18,875 nt of DNA from an uncultured Gemmatimonadota bacterium (GCA_937961295.1 CALGOK010000102.1:1-18875); one strand, 5' to 3'. Numbered from the stretch's first letter, positions 1-8,832 are shown. The notes: generated from the letters alone by a model not told the origin. Program-made: numbers and translations.

Positions 1-92
1 ATGTCGCACCTTGAAACTTCCTGCTGGAGGGGTCGTAGGACGCCACGTGGATCTTTTCTTCCGAACTCCTTACGGAACCTGAAGGGCGGACC

Positions 93-485
93 ATGCCGAT
101 TCGATTCGTGCGCCTGATGGCGGGCCTTGTCGTGCTGCCGACGCTTCTCGTCGCCCAGGATGCCGCGGTGGCCCCGCGGCAGCCCTCGCTGGTCGACGCG
201 ATCAATCGGGCGCGTCGCAACTCCCCGGCCTACCTCCAGGCCCTCAATGACGAGGGTCCGGCGGCGGCCGACGTGCGGGCGGCCTACGGGGCCCTGCTGC
301 CTTCGCTGTCGTCGAGCGGCGGGGTGACCTACAGCCGTGCCGGTCGGCAGACGATCGCCAACCAGGTCTTCTCGCGCGGCTCGTCGACGATCGGCTCGAG
401 CTACAACTTGTCTGCCTCGATGGGCATTTCCTACGGTCGGCTCCTCGGCCCGGCACAGCCCAAGGCCCAACAGCGCGCCACCTAG
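93..485 (+). CDS. TolC-family outer membrane efflux protein, N-terminal part (ended by in-frame amber)
   Basis: This 130-residue reading frame is the first quarter of a TolC/OEP-family (PF02321) outer-membrane channel. Residues 1-21 are a signal peptide: a basic start, a hydrophobic core, then LLVA before QDAA. The first helical segment follows (PSLVDAINRARRNSPAYLQA), then the serine- and glycine-rich beta-hairpin around residues 70-115. A purine-rich AAGGGCGGA lies just before the ATG. The frame ends at a TAG at 483-485, but the same frame continues without another stop to 1625 and carries the rest of the channel. Read through, the protein would be 510 residues, a normal length for the family. 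It heads the adaptor-ATPase-permease operon and should be its exit duct. The gene is either a recent nonsense pseudogene or carries a base error. Confidence 0.8.
   Translation: MPIRFVRLMAGLVVLPTLLVAQDAAVAPRQPSLVDAINRARRNSPAYLQALNDEGPAAADVRAAYGALLPSLSSSGGVTYSRAGRQTIANQVFSRGSSTIGSSYNLSASMGISYGRLLGPAQPKAQQRAT
483..485 (+). other. In-frame amber codon splitting the tolC-like gene
   Basis: The codons read GCC ACC TAG GAG AAG. Both sides are in the same frame and the protein family continues across the stop. The expected residue here is polar, within the helix after the first beta-hairpin. One C-to-T change from CAG (Gln) would create the stop. TAG also ends the permeases stopping at 6124 and 8832, the deacetylase, the desulfurase and ppk in this window, so general reassignment of TAG is unlikely. 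Confidence 0.85.
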
Positions 486-524
486 GAGAAGATCCCGGCG
501 GCGGGCGTCAACCTGGTCTTCGAC

Positions 525-1625
525 GTGACCGCCCAGTACCTGCAGGTGCTGCGTGCGCAGGCCTCCGTGCAGGTGGCCGAGCAGCAGGTCGCCCGCAATG
601 GCGAGTTCCTCGAGCAGGCGCGGGCCCGCTTCCAGGTCGGCCGCGGCGACATGGTCGAGGTGCGGCAGGCCGAGGTGACCAAGGCCCGCGCCGACGTGCA
701 GCTGCTCCAGGCGGGTCAGCTGGTGCGCGAGGCGAAGATCGAGCTGCTGCGGCGGATGGGATTGCCGGTGCCGGCCGACCTCGACGGGATGATGCTCACG
801 GAGCAGTTCGCGCTGACGCGGCCGGCCTTCGAGCTCGGCGCGCTGCAGCGGATGGCGCGCGACCAGAATCCCGACCTGCGCGCCGCCGACGCCCGCGCCG
901 ACGCGGCGTCGATCGGGGTGCGCGCGGCGAAGGCCGAGTACCTGCCGTCGTTCTCGGTGAGCACCGGGCTCAGCGGCTTCACGCAGGACGCCACCAACGT
1001 CGACCCGCTGCTGCAGGGCGCCTTCGCCAGCGCCGAGGCGCAGCGCGACAACTGCGAGTTCCAGAACGCGATCCTGGTCCGCCTCACGTCGCCGCACCCG
1101 GCGCCGGGCGGCGGCCTGATCGCCGACTGCAACGCCTTCGCCGGGCTCAACAGCACCGGCACCGCGCCCGCCCCCGAGCTCGAGGCGGCGCTCCGCGACA
1201 ACAACAGCAACTTCCCGTTCGGCTTCCAGCGCTCGCCGTGGTCGATCTCGTTCGGGGTGTCGCTGCCGATCTTTGACGGCTTCTCGCGCGCGGCGCGGGT
1301 CTCGGCGGCGCGGGCCCAGGAGGACGACGCCCGCGAGGCGCTCCGGGCCCAGCGGCTGCTGATCGACGGCCAGGTGCAGGCGCAGGTGCTCGCGGTCGAG
1401 ACGGCGTGGCGCGCGGCGGAGATCGCCGACACCAATCGCGTCGCGGCGGCCGACCAGCTCACCCTCGCCAACGCGCGCTACCGGCTCGGCAGCGGCACCG
1501 CGCTCGAGGTGGCCGACGCGCAGAACGCCGTGACCCAGGCCGAGGCGGACTACGTCAACGCCGTGTACGACTATCACCTTGCCGTGGTGGGCCTCGAGGC
1601 CACCGTCGGCCGCCCCCTTCGCTGA
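525..1625 (+). CDS. TolC-family outer membrane efflux protein, C-terminal part
   Basis: This is the remaining three quarters of the TolC-like channel, in the same frame as the gene starting at 93. The open frame begins right after the amber at 485; the first available start codon is a GTG at 525. It shows the family's long alpha-helical segments (AQYLQVLRAQASVQVAEQQV and later ANARYRLGSGTALEVADAQN) and a second beta-hairpin ending in SISFGVSLPIFDG. Between the strands of that hairpin is an unusually long loop (codons roughly 979-1236) with two cysteines at codons 1053-1055 and 1128-1130. Starting at 525, the product would lack a signal peptide and half the first repeat, so it is probably not functional alone. 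The next gene, the adaptor, starts 23 bases after the stop. Confidence 0.8.
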   Translation: MTAQYLQVLRAQASVQVAEQQVARNGEFLEQARARFQVGRGDMVEVRQAEVTKARADVQLLQAGQLVREAKIELLRRMGLPVPADLDGMMLTEQFALTRPAFELGALQRMARDQNPDLRAADARADAASIGVRAAKAEYLPSFSVSTGLSGFTQDATNVDPLLQGAFASAEAQRDNCEFQNAILVRLTSPHPAPGGGLIADCNAFAGLNSTGTAPAPELEAALRDNNSNFPFGFQRSPWSISFGVSLPIFDGFSRAARVSAARAQEDDAREALRAQRLLIDGQVQAQVLAVETAWRAAEIADTNRVAAADQLTLANARYRLGSGTALEVADAQNAVTQAEADYVNAVYDYHLAVVGLEATVGRPLR

Positions 1626-1648
1626 CCGGACAGGGAGAGGACCTGCAG

Positions 1649-2910
1649 ATGTCTCGTGGAGCCAAGATCGGACTCGGAATCGGCCTCGTGGTCGTGGTCG
1701 TCGGCGCGCTCGCCGTGATGGGCGGCAGCCGCGGCAGCAGCGAGGTCGAGGTGCGCATGGAGCCGGTGGCCACCCGCAACCTCGTCTCGGCGGTGACCGC
1801 CAGCGGCAACATCGAGGCGAAGTCGCAGGTGGACGTCCAGTCGGAGGTCACCGCACGGATCCTGCGCATCACGGTCAACGAGGGCGACCTGGTGCAGAAG
1901 GGCCAGTTGCTGGTCGAGCTCGACCAGGTCCAGTTCAAGGGCGCCGTCGACCGCGCCGGTGCCCTGCTCACCTCGGCCCAGGCCGGCGAGCTGCAGGCGC
2001 AGGCCAACCGCGACCAGGCCCGCCGCGCGCTCAACCGCGCGCTGGAGATCAAGCGCACCCAGCCGACGCTGATCTCCGACGAGGCGGTGGAGCAGGCGCA
2101 GCAGGCGTTCGACGTGGCCGAGGCGAACCTCAAGGCCTCCGAGGCGCAGGTGGCCCAGGCGCGCGCGTCGCTGCGCGAGGCGCAGGACAACCTCGCCCGC
2201 ACCCGCCTCTACGCGCCGATCTCCGGCCGCGTGGTGCGGCTCGCGGTGGAGGAGGGCGAGGTCGCGGTGCCGGGCACGTTCTCGCGCGACGTCGGCCTGC
2301 TGATGCGGATCGCCGACCTCTCGGTGATCCAGGCCGTGGTGAAGGTCGACGAGACCGACGTGGTGCGGCTGGCGCTCGACGACTCGGTGTCGGTGTCGAT
2401 CGACGCCTTCCCCGACACCGCCTTCGTGGGGCGCGTGACGAAGATCGCCAACTCGGCGGCCGCCCTGTCGGCCACCGGGCAGAGCACCGACCGCGCGGTG
2501 GACTTCGAGGTGGAGATCACCCTCGAGAATCCCCCGGCGGATGTGCGACCCGACCTGTCGATGACCGCGCGGATCATCACCGACGTGCGCGACAACGTGC
2601 TCAGCATCCCGATCATCGCGCTCACCGCCCGGCCGCCGAAGGCCGCCGGCGACACGGCGCAGGCGGTGCCGCTCGGCGACTCGACCGCCGCGGGCAAGGT
2701 GAAGGACATCGAGGGCGTGTTCGTGGTGGAGAACGGCATCGCCCGGTTCCGGCCGGTCAAGGTCGGCATCGCCGGCGACGAGCATTTCGAGGTGCTCGAG
2801 GGCGTCCGGGAGGGCGAGACCATCGTGGCCGGCTCGTACCAGGCGATCCGCGACCTGGCCGACTCGACCCGCGTGAAGCAGGCGGCCGCCGCGACGCCGG
2901 GCCGGACCCC

Positions 2911-2914
<4 letters not shown>
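1649..2914 (+). CDS. MacA/HlyD-family periplasmic adaptor subunit
   Basis: This 421-residue membrane fusion protein should link the inner-membrane ABC permease to the TolC-type duct. One N-terminal membrane anchor lies at about residues 7-24. The first lipoyl half follows at about 62-92 (ARILRITVNEGDLVQKGQLL), then an alpha-helical coiled-coil hairpin at about 95-185. The second lipoyl half starts at about 188 (LYAPISGRVVRLAVEEGEVA), and beta-barrel and membrane-proximal domains occupy the rest. I chose the ATG at 1649 because GGGAGAGG sits eight bases upstream and the membrane anchor begins straight after it; the frame is open further upstream, but that part overlaps tolC. The stop overlaps the GTG of the ATPase (GTGA), implying translational coupling. 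MacA-type function is inferred from family and context; the substrate is unknown. Confidence 0.9.
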
Positions 2915-3621
<707 letters not shown>

Positions 3622-3623
3622 CC

Positions 3624-4865
3624 ATGCCGCTCTACGAGGCGATCCGGCTCGCGTTCTCCTCGATCCGCGCGCAGAAGCTCAAGAGCTTCTTCTCCGCGGT
3701 CGGCGTGATGATCGGCGTCACGTTCCTCATCGCGGTCGTCTCCGTGGTGCAGGGGATGAACGTGTACATGACCGACAAGTTCGCCGGCGCGCTGATCGGC
3801 GTGAACACGTTCCAGCTCCGCTCGCGGCCCAACATCACCATGGGCAACATCACCGACGAGATGTGGCGCGAGTGGCCGCGCCGGCAGCGGATCACGGTGG
3901 ACGACGCGGAGTACATCCGCGCCAACCTCACGGTCCCCGCCCGGACCGCCATCGAGGGCTTCGACCAGATGACGATCCGCTGGGAGGGCCGCGAGGCCGC
4001 CCAGATCCAGGTGCACACCACCGACGCCGAGTACTTCCGGATCAAGAAGTGGGACATCGCCGAGGGCCGCGCGTTCTCCCCCCAGGAGGTCCGCATCGGC
4101 GCCGACGTGGTGGTGCTCGGCAACGACCTCGCGAGGCGGCTGTTCGAGAATCGCGACCCGATCGGCGAGACCATCTCGGTGGGCGGCCTCCCCCACCGCG
4201 TCATCGGCGTGGTCGCCCCGCAGGGCACCCTGTTCGGCATCTCGCTCGACAAGTTCGCGGTCACGCCGATCACCTCGCCGGTGCGCCGGTTGGTCAACCG
4301 CCCGCGAGTGATCGACGACTTCCACATCCAGACCGACAACGTCCCCCTGATGCGCGCCGCGATGGAGGAGGTCACCGCGCTGATGCGGGCGCGCCGCGGC
4401 CTGCGCCCCGGCGAGGAGAACAACTTCCACCTCGAGACCGCCGAGGGGGCGCTGTCGGAGTGGGAGAAGGTCTCTGGGATCCTGTTCCTCGCCCTGCCGG
4501 GACTGGTGGCGATCTCGCTGGTGGTGGGCGGCATCGTGATCATGAACATCATGCTCATGGCCGTGGCCGAGCGGACCCGGGAGATCGGGATCCGCAAGGC
4601 GCTCGGCGCCAAGCGCCGCGACATCATGGCCCAGTTCATCGTCGAGTCGGCCACGCTCTCGGTCACCGGCGCCGCGATCGGCATCGCCACCGGCCTGCTG
4701 CTGGCGCTGGCGGTGCGCACGTTCACCCCGCTCCCCGCGGCGGTGGCGCCCTGGTCGATCGTCGTGGGCGTGGCCCTCGGCATCCTCGTGGGGATGGTGG
4801 CCGGGATCACCCCGGCCCGCCAGGCCTCGCGCCTCGACCCCATCGCAGCCCTGAGGCACGAATGA
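3624..4865 (+). CDS. MacB/FtsX-type ABC permease A
   Basis: This 413-residue permease has the MacB_PCD plus FtsX layout. A transmembrane helix lies at about residues 21-42, a periplasmic domain of about 240 residues follows, and three C-terminal helices form the FtsX domain. The family signature ERTREIGIRKALGA lies at about 316-329, between the second and third helices, and the protein ends in the usual RLDPIAALRHE. Its N-terminus (MPLYEAIRLAFSSIRAQKLK) and the spacing of the signature match permease C at 6208 more closely than permease B, so A and C look like paralogues. The stop overlaps the ATG of permease B (ATGA). It probably pairs with permease B and the upstream ATPase; the exported substrate cannot be told from sequence. 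Confidence 0.9.
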   Translation: MPLYEAIRLAFSSIRAQKLKSFFSAVGVMIGVTFLIAVVSVVQGMNVYMTDKFAGALIGVNTFQLRSRPNITMGNITDEMWREWPRRQRITVDDAEYIRANLTVPARTAIEGFDQMTIRWEGREAAQIQVHTTDAEYFRIKKWDIAEGRAFSPQEVRIGADVVVLGNDLARRLFENRDPIGETISVGGLPHRVIGVVAPQGTLFGISLDKFAVTPITSPVRRLVNRPRVIDDFHIQTDNVPLMRAAMEEVTALMRARRGLRPGEENNFHLETAEGALSEWEKVSGILFLALPGLVAISLVVGGIVIMNIMLMAVAERTREIGIRKALGAKRRDIMAQFIVESATLSVTGAAIGIATGLLLALAVRTFTPLPAAVAPWSIVVGVALGILVGMVAGITPARQASRLDPIAALRHE

Positions 4866-6124
4866 GCACCCTCGGCCGCGGCAACCTGCTCACGCGCGCC
4901 ACCGAGGGCGTGCTGCTCGCCCTCGACGCGATCCGCGCCAGCAAGTCGCGCGCGGCGCTGACCATCCTCGGCATCGCCATCGGCGTGATGGTGGTGATCG
5001 GCATGGCGTCGATGATCAGCGGGATTCAGGCCGGGGTGAGCGAGATCGTCCAGCGCGCCGGACCCAAGTCGTTCATCGTGATGCGCTACTTCCGCGAGGG
5101 GATCCACATCTCCGACGGCAGCGACGAGATGTCGCCATGGCGCCGCCGGCCGCGGCTCAGCCGCCACGAGGCCGACCTGATCCGCGCCCTCCCCGCGATC
5201 CAGGATGTCAACGTCCGCGAGGGCGGCATCTCGCTGGTCTCGTACCGCGACAAGGACCTCGGCCAGACGTTCGTGCAGGGGATGGACCCCAGCTGGCTCA
5301 CGGTGGAGGGCGGCGACATCATCGACGGCCGCAACTTCACCGCGGTCGACAACGCCGCGATGGCCTACGTCACGGTGATCAACCGCAACGCCGCCGAGGC
5401 GCTCTTCGACCGCGCCGACCCGGTGGGCAAGCAGATCCGGATCTTCGGGCTGCCGTTCACCGTGATCGGGCTGTACGAGGATCCCAAGGACATCTTCAGC
5501 GACTCCGACGACCCGAAGATCATCCTGCCGCACGGCACCTTCACCAAGGTGGCCGACTTCGAGCGCGGCTGGATCAGCATCATGGTGTTCCCCGCCGAGG
5601 ACGCGACCCAGGCGGAGGCGATGGACCAGGTCACCATGGCGCTGCGGATCGATCGCGGCCTGCGGCCGGCGGAGGAGAACACCTTCGACCTCGTCTCGGG
5701 CGACCGCTTCCTCGCCTCGTTCAACCAGATGACCCAGGGCTTCTTCCTGGTGATGCTGGTGCTCTCGAGCGTGGGCCTGATGGTGGGCGGCGTCGGCGTC
5801 GTGGCGATCATGATGATCTCGGTCACCGAGCGCACCCGCGAGATCGGCGTCCGCAAGGCGCTCGGCGCCACCCGCGGCGAGATCCTCTTCCAGTTCCTGG
5901 TCGAGGCCGCCACGCTGACCCTCATCGGCGGCATGGTCGGCCTCGGCCTTGGCGCGCTGATCGCGCTGGCGATCAACGCCTTCACGCCGCTGCCGGCGAT
6001 CATCCCGCTCTGGTCGATCGCGGCCGCCGTGATCGCCTCGACGATCACCGGGATCTTCTTCGGCCTCTACCCCGCCAACAAGGCGGCCCGGCTCGATCCG
6101 GTGGAGGCGCTCCGCTACGAGTAG
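4862..6124 (+). CDS. MacB/FtsX-type ABC permease B
   Basis: A 420-residue permease of the same family, begun at the ATG overlapping the stop of permease A. A first membrane helix lies at about residues 32-54, after a short cytoplasmic stretch (ALDAIRASKSRAALTILG). A periplasmic MacB_PCD domain follows, with three C-terminal helices bearing ERTREIGVRKALGA from about residue 323 and ending RLDPVEALRYE. Its N-terminal region and RYE end resemble permease D at 7585, not permease A, so B and D form the second paralogue class. The overlap with A argues that the two are made in equal amounts and act as a heterodimer. The TAG stop coincides with the start of a palindromic repeat at 6123. Confidence 0.9.
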   Translation: MSTLGRGNLLTRATEGVLLALDAIRASKSRAALTILGIAIGVMVVIGMASMISGIQAGVSEIVQRAGPKSFIVMRYFREGIHISDGSDEMSPWRRRPRLSRHEADLIRALPAIQDVNVREGGISLVSYRDKDLGQTFVQGMDPSWLTVEGGDIIDGRNFTAVDNAAMAYVTVINRNAAEALFDRADPVGKQIRIFGLPFTVIGLYEDPKDIFSDSDDPKIILPHGTFTKVADFERGWISIMVFPAEDATQAEAMDQVTMALRIDRGLRPAEENTFDLVSGDRFLASFNQMTQGFFLVMLVLSSVGLMVGGVGVVAIMMISVTERTREIGVRKALGATRGEILFQFLVEAATLTLIGGMVGLGLGALIALAINAFTPLPAIIPLWSIAAAVIASTITGIFFGLYPANKAARLDPVEALRYE

Positions 6125-6197
6125 CGACAACGCGAGGGGCGAGGGGCGGAGCGTGTCCAGCTATCGCACCTCGCCCTTCGCCCCTCGCGCTGTCGCT
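6123..6197 (+). repeat. Heptad-arm palindromic repeat, copy 1
   Basis: An inverted repeat with 26-base arms (6123-6148 and 6172-6197), two mismatches and a 23-base loop. The arms begin AGCGACAACGCG and are built of GAGGGGC-like heptads. The left arm starts inside the TAG stop of permease B and is preceded by GTAG. The right arm runs into the TATTTT that precedes permease C. The structure resembles an intrinsic terminator with a T-run, but two related copies at 8831 and 9650 lack a clear T-run, so a repeated element fits better. Confidence 0.85.
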
Positions 6198-6207
6198 ATT
6201 TTTCGGC
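6197..6207 (+). promoter_or_regulatory. Candidate -10 element for a leaderless mRNA
   Basis: TATTTT at 6197-6202, then five bases, then the ATG of permease C. There is no Shine-Dalgarno sequence. The same hexamer-to-ATG spacing occurs at 8914 and 9746. A -10 box at this distance would place the transcript start at or next to the start codon. No convincing -35 box was seen. Confidence 0.45.
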
Positions 6208-7452
6208 ATGCCCCTCGCCGAGGCCCTCCGTCTGGCGCTCGCCAGCATCGCGACCTCCAAGCTCCGGTCGTTCTTCACCCTGCTCGGCATCATCGTCTCG
6301 GTGGCGTTCCTGGTCGCCGTGGTGGCGGTGATCCAGGGGATGAACGCCTACGTGCGCGAGAACCTCACCGGCGCGATCGTCGGCAAGAACGCCTTCCAGG
6401 TCCGCCGCACCCCGATCGCGCTCGGCTTCCTCGACGACGAGGAGGTGCGCCGCCTCGCCAAGCGGCCGCGGATCACCGCCGACGATGCCGCCGCGGTCGC
6501 CGCCGCGCTCCCCGACGCGGAGGCCGTGGCCATCCAGAGCGGCTGGCCCACGCCCGCCGCCGACGTGGTGTACGGCAACCAGACGCTCGGCAGCGTGCTG
6601 ATGTTCGGGGTCACGCCGCCGTACCAGGTGGTGCAGGACTACGCCATGGTGGCCGGCAGCGCGCTGGCGGAGGCCGACCTGATCGGCCGCCGAGCGGTGA
6701 TCGTGGTCGGGTGGGACGTGGCCGACAAGCTCTTCCGCTCCCCCGAGGCCGCCATCGGCGCGCGGGTCCGCATCGCCGGTCGGCAATTCACGGTCAAGGG
6801 CGTGATCGCCGCCAAGGGCAAGACGCTGGGCCAGTCGTTCGACGGCTTCGTGCTGATGCCGCTGCCGTCGTTCGAGTCGATCTGGGGACGCCGGCGCACC
6901 ACCGTGGTCTCCGTCAAGATGCCCGATCCCGCGATGATCCCCGCCGCGATGGACCGCGCCGAGGAGGCGATGCGGCTGGCCCACCGGCTGCGCCCCGCGG
7001 AGGAGAACGACTTCACCGTGGACAAGGCCGACGCGCTGGTGGCGTTCTGGACCGGGCTCACCGCCCTGCTCTTCACCGTGGTGCCGGCGGTGGTCGCCAT
7101 CGGCATCGTCGTGGGCGGGATCGTCATCATGAACGTGATGCTCATGACGGTGAGCGAGCGCACCCGCGAGATCGGCATCCGGAAGGCGCTCGGTGCGCGC
7201 CGGCGCGACATCCGCCGCCAGTTCCTGATCGAGACCGTGATCCTGTCGGTGCTCGGCGGGATCCAGGGCGTGCTGCTCGGCTCCGGCCTGGCGTGGCTGG
7301 TGAACGCCTTCACCCCGCTCCCGGCCCGCGTCACGGCCTGGTCGGTGGGGGTGGCGCTCGCCCTCGGGGCGCTCACCGGGATCGTGTTCGGCGTGTACCC
7401 GGCCGCCCGCGCCGCCCGCCTTGATCCGATCGCCGCGATGCGGAGGGAATGA
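6208..7452 (+). CDS. MacB/FtsX-type ABC permease C
   Basis: A 414-residue permease with a membrane helix at about residues 21-42, a periplasmic domain, and a C-terminal FtsX domain with ERTREIGIRKALGA from about residue 317, ending RLDPIAAMRRE. Its start (MPLAEALRLALASIATSKLR), length and signature position nearly repeat permease A. The periplasmic domain is more diverged (for example TPPYQVVQDYAMVAGSALAE). It is probably the first half of a duplicated permease pair and relies on the ATPase at 2911, because no second ATPase is present. The start is the ATG at 6208; the frame is open upstream only through the repeat and permease B. The TGA stop sits in GAATGACG, the same ATGA arrangement as at the A/B junction. 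Confidence 0.9.
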   Translation: MPLAEALRLALASIATSKLRSFFTLLGIIVSVAFLVAVVAVIQGMNAYVRENLTGAIVGKNAFQVRRTPIALGFLDDEEVRRLAKRPRITADDAAAVAAALPDAEAVAIQSGWPTPAADVVYGNQTLGSVLMFGVTPPYQVVQDYAMVAGSALAEADLIGRRAVIVVGWDVADKLFRSPEAAIGARVRIAGRQFTVKGVIAAKGKTLGQSFDGFVLMPLPSFESIWGRRRTTVVSVKMPDPAMIPAAMDRAEEAMRLAHRLRPAEENDFTVDKADALVAFWTGLTALLFTVVPAVVAIGIVVGGIVIMNVMLMTVSERTREIGIRKALGARRRDIRRQFLIETVILSVLGGIQGVLLGSGLAWLVNAFTPLPARVTAWSVGVALALGALTGIVFGVYPAARAARLDPIAAMRRE

Positions 7453-7482
7453 CGCGTGCCACCCACACAACGAGGCCGGGCC

Positions 7483-7507
7483 AGCCGCAGCCGTCAGGCC
7501 GCGGGGA
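7483..7507 (+). repeat. CCGTCAGGCCGCGG palindromic repeat, copy 1
   Basis: This 25-base imperfect palindrome, centred on CCGTCAGG, lies between permeases C and D. It matches a second copy at 7531-7555 in the same orientation, 48 bases on. It also matches a third, inverted copy at 14560-14584 with one difference in 25 bases. The length and intergenic position are those of a REP-like element. The 7453-7584 gap holds nothing else except the SD of permease D. Confidence 0.75.
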
Positions 7508-7530
7508 TCCTCCGGCCACCACGTCCGCAC

Positions 7531-7555
7531 AGCCGCGACCGTCAGGCCGCGGGAA
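7531..7555 (+). repeat. CCGTCAGGCCGCGG palindromic repeat, copy 2
   Basis: The second, direct copy of the element at 7483. It differs at a few stem positions and at one end, but keeps CCGTCAGGCCGCGGG intact. The two copies form a short doublet in the gap between permeases C and D. Confidence 0.72.
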
Positions 7556-7584
7556 CCCAACCCACGATGCGCGAGGGATAGGCG

Positions 7585-8832
7585 GTGCTGTCTCCGCGAA
7601 CGGTCCTCGAAGGAGCGGCGATCGCGTTCGACGCGATGCGCAGCAGCAAGCTGCGCAGCGCACTCACCATCCTCGGCGTGGTGATCGGCGTCGCCACCGT
7701 GATGGTGATGGCCTCGCTGGTCGATGGGATCAAGTCGCAGATCTTCGCCACCGTGGAGAACTCGTCGCCGCGCACCTTCTACGTGATGCGGTTCTTCTCC
7801 ACCACCCCGCTCAACCCCGACAACCTTCCCGCCGAGGTGCGGATCCGCCCCGTGCTCGACGAGGACGACGCCCGGGCGATCGAGCGGAGCGACCAGATCG
7901 CCCACGCCGGGCTCTGGGTCGAGCTCCGCGGGCAGCGGATGGAGTACCGCGGCATCCGGTCGCAGGGGGTGATCACCTACGGCGCCGACAACACCTACCT
8001 CGACGTGATGGGCGGCACCCTGCTCCGCGGCCGGCTCTTCTCGCAGGCCGAGCTCTCGACGGGAACCAGCGTGCTGGTGATCGAGCAGGAGATCGCCGAC
8101 CACCTCTTCGGCTCGCTGGAGCCGCTCGGCAAGGTGGTGCAGTTCGGGGGACGGCCGTTCACCGTGGTGGGGATCTACCAGAAGCCCGACAACGTCTTCC
8201 AGCCGCCCGGCGCGGCGTACGGCGGGATGATCCCGTTCCGCGCCGCCGACCAGCAGTTCGACTACGACGTCACCAACCAGCTGTTCATCGCCGTGCTCGG
8301 CGCGCGCGACGTCTCGGTCGCCCGGGCCCAGGACGCCGCCATTGCCGCCCTGCGGGTCGAGCGCGGCCACCGCCCCGGCGACCCCAATTCGTTCGACATC
8401 ATCACCCAGGACCAGCTCCTCGACATCATGGACTCGCTCACCTCGGCCTTCTTCCTGGTGATGATCGCGCTGTCGAGCGTGGCGCTCATGGTCGGCGGCA
8501 TCGGGGTGATGGCGATCATGACCGTGTCGGTGACCGAGCGGACCCACGAGATCGGCATCCGCAAGGCGATCGGCGCCACGCGCCGCGAGATCCTCTGGCA
8601 GTTCCTGCTCGAGGCCGCCGCCCCCACCGGCTTCTGCGGTATCCTCGGCATCGGTGCCGGGATGGCCGGCGGCGCGGCGCTCAAGGCGGTCCTCGGCATC
8701 GACGCCGGCCCGCCGCTTTGGAGCGCGATGGTGGCCGTGAGCGTGTCGGTCGGGATCGGGCTGGTGTTCGGGATGATCCCGGCGCTCCGGGCGGCGAGGC
8801 TGGATCCGGTGGAGGCGCTGCGATACGAATAG
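7585..8832 (+). CDS. MacB/FtsX-type ABC permease D
   Basis: A 415-residue permease with the first membrane helix at about residues 25-47, a periplasmic MacB_PCD domain and a C-terminal FtsX domain with ERTHEIGIRKAIGA from about residue 318, ending RLDPVEALRYE. The N-terminal stretch (AFDAMRSSKLRSALTILG) and the C-terminal end match permease B, so it completes the second A/B-like pair. The start is a GTG, chosen because GAGGGA lies six bases upstream; an in-frame ATG at 7567 is followed at once by TAG. Unlike B, it does not overlap the preceding gene: 132 bases with two palindromic repeats intervene. The TAG stop abuts the second heptad-arm repeat. Confidence 0.88.
   Translation: MLSPRTVLEGAAIAFDAMRSSKLRSALTILGVVIGVATVMVMASLVDGIKSQIFATVENSSPRTFYVMRFFSTTPLNPDNLPAEVRIRPVLDEDDARAIERSDQIAHAGLWVELRGQRMEYRGIRSQGVITYGADNTYLDVMGGTLLRGRLFSQAELSTGTSVLVIEQEIADHLFGSLEPLGKVVQFGGRPFTVVGIYQKPDNVFQPPGAAYGGMIPFRAADQQFDYDVTNQLFIAVLGARDVSVARAQDAAIAALRVERGHRPGDPNSFDIITQDQLLDIMDSLTSAFFLVMIALSSVALMVGGIGVMAIMTVSVTERTHEIGIRKAIGATRREILWQFLLEAAAPTGFCGILGIGAGMAGGAALKAVLGIDAGPPLWSAMVAVSVSVGIGLVFGMIPALRAARLDPVEALRYE

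Noticed and set aside
1..92. Promoter for the tolC-like gene (TTGAAA at 11-16)
   Set aside because: No acceptable -10 hexamer follows at 16-18 bases and the TATYTT-N5-ATG pattern is absent; the real promoter may lie before the window.
93..1625. Reassigned amber codon in this organism
   Set aside because: TAG is the normal terminal codon of at least five other genes in the window, each followed by non-coding sequence or the next gene.
1406..1648. Upstream extension of the adaptor gene in its open frame
   Set aside because: It overlaps the tolC reading frame, translates to Arg/Pro-rich sequence, and the membrane anchor and SD support the ATG at 1649.
6172..6203. Simple rho-independent terminator after permease B
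   Set aside because: The hairpin and T-run fit, but the related hairpins at 8831 and 9650 lack a clear T-run and the T-run coincides with the shared TATYTT-N5-ATG motif. I keep it as a repeat with possible terminator activity.
7567..7581. ATG at 7567 as the start of permease D
   Set aside because: It is in frame, but the fifth codon is TAG; the GTG at 7585 with GAGGGA six bases upstream is the first usable start.
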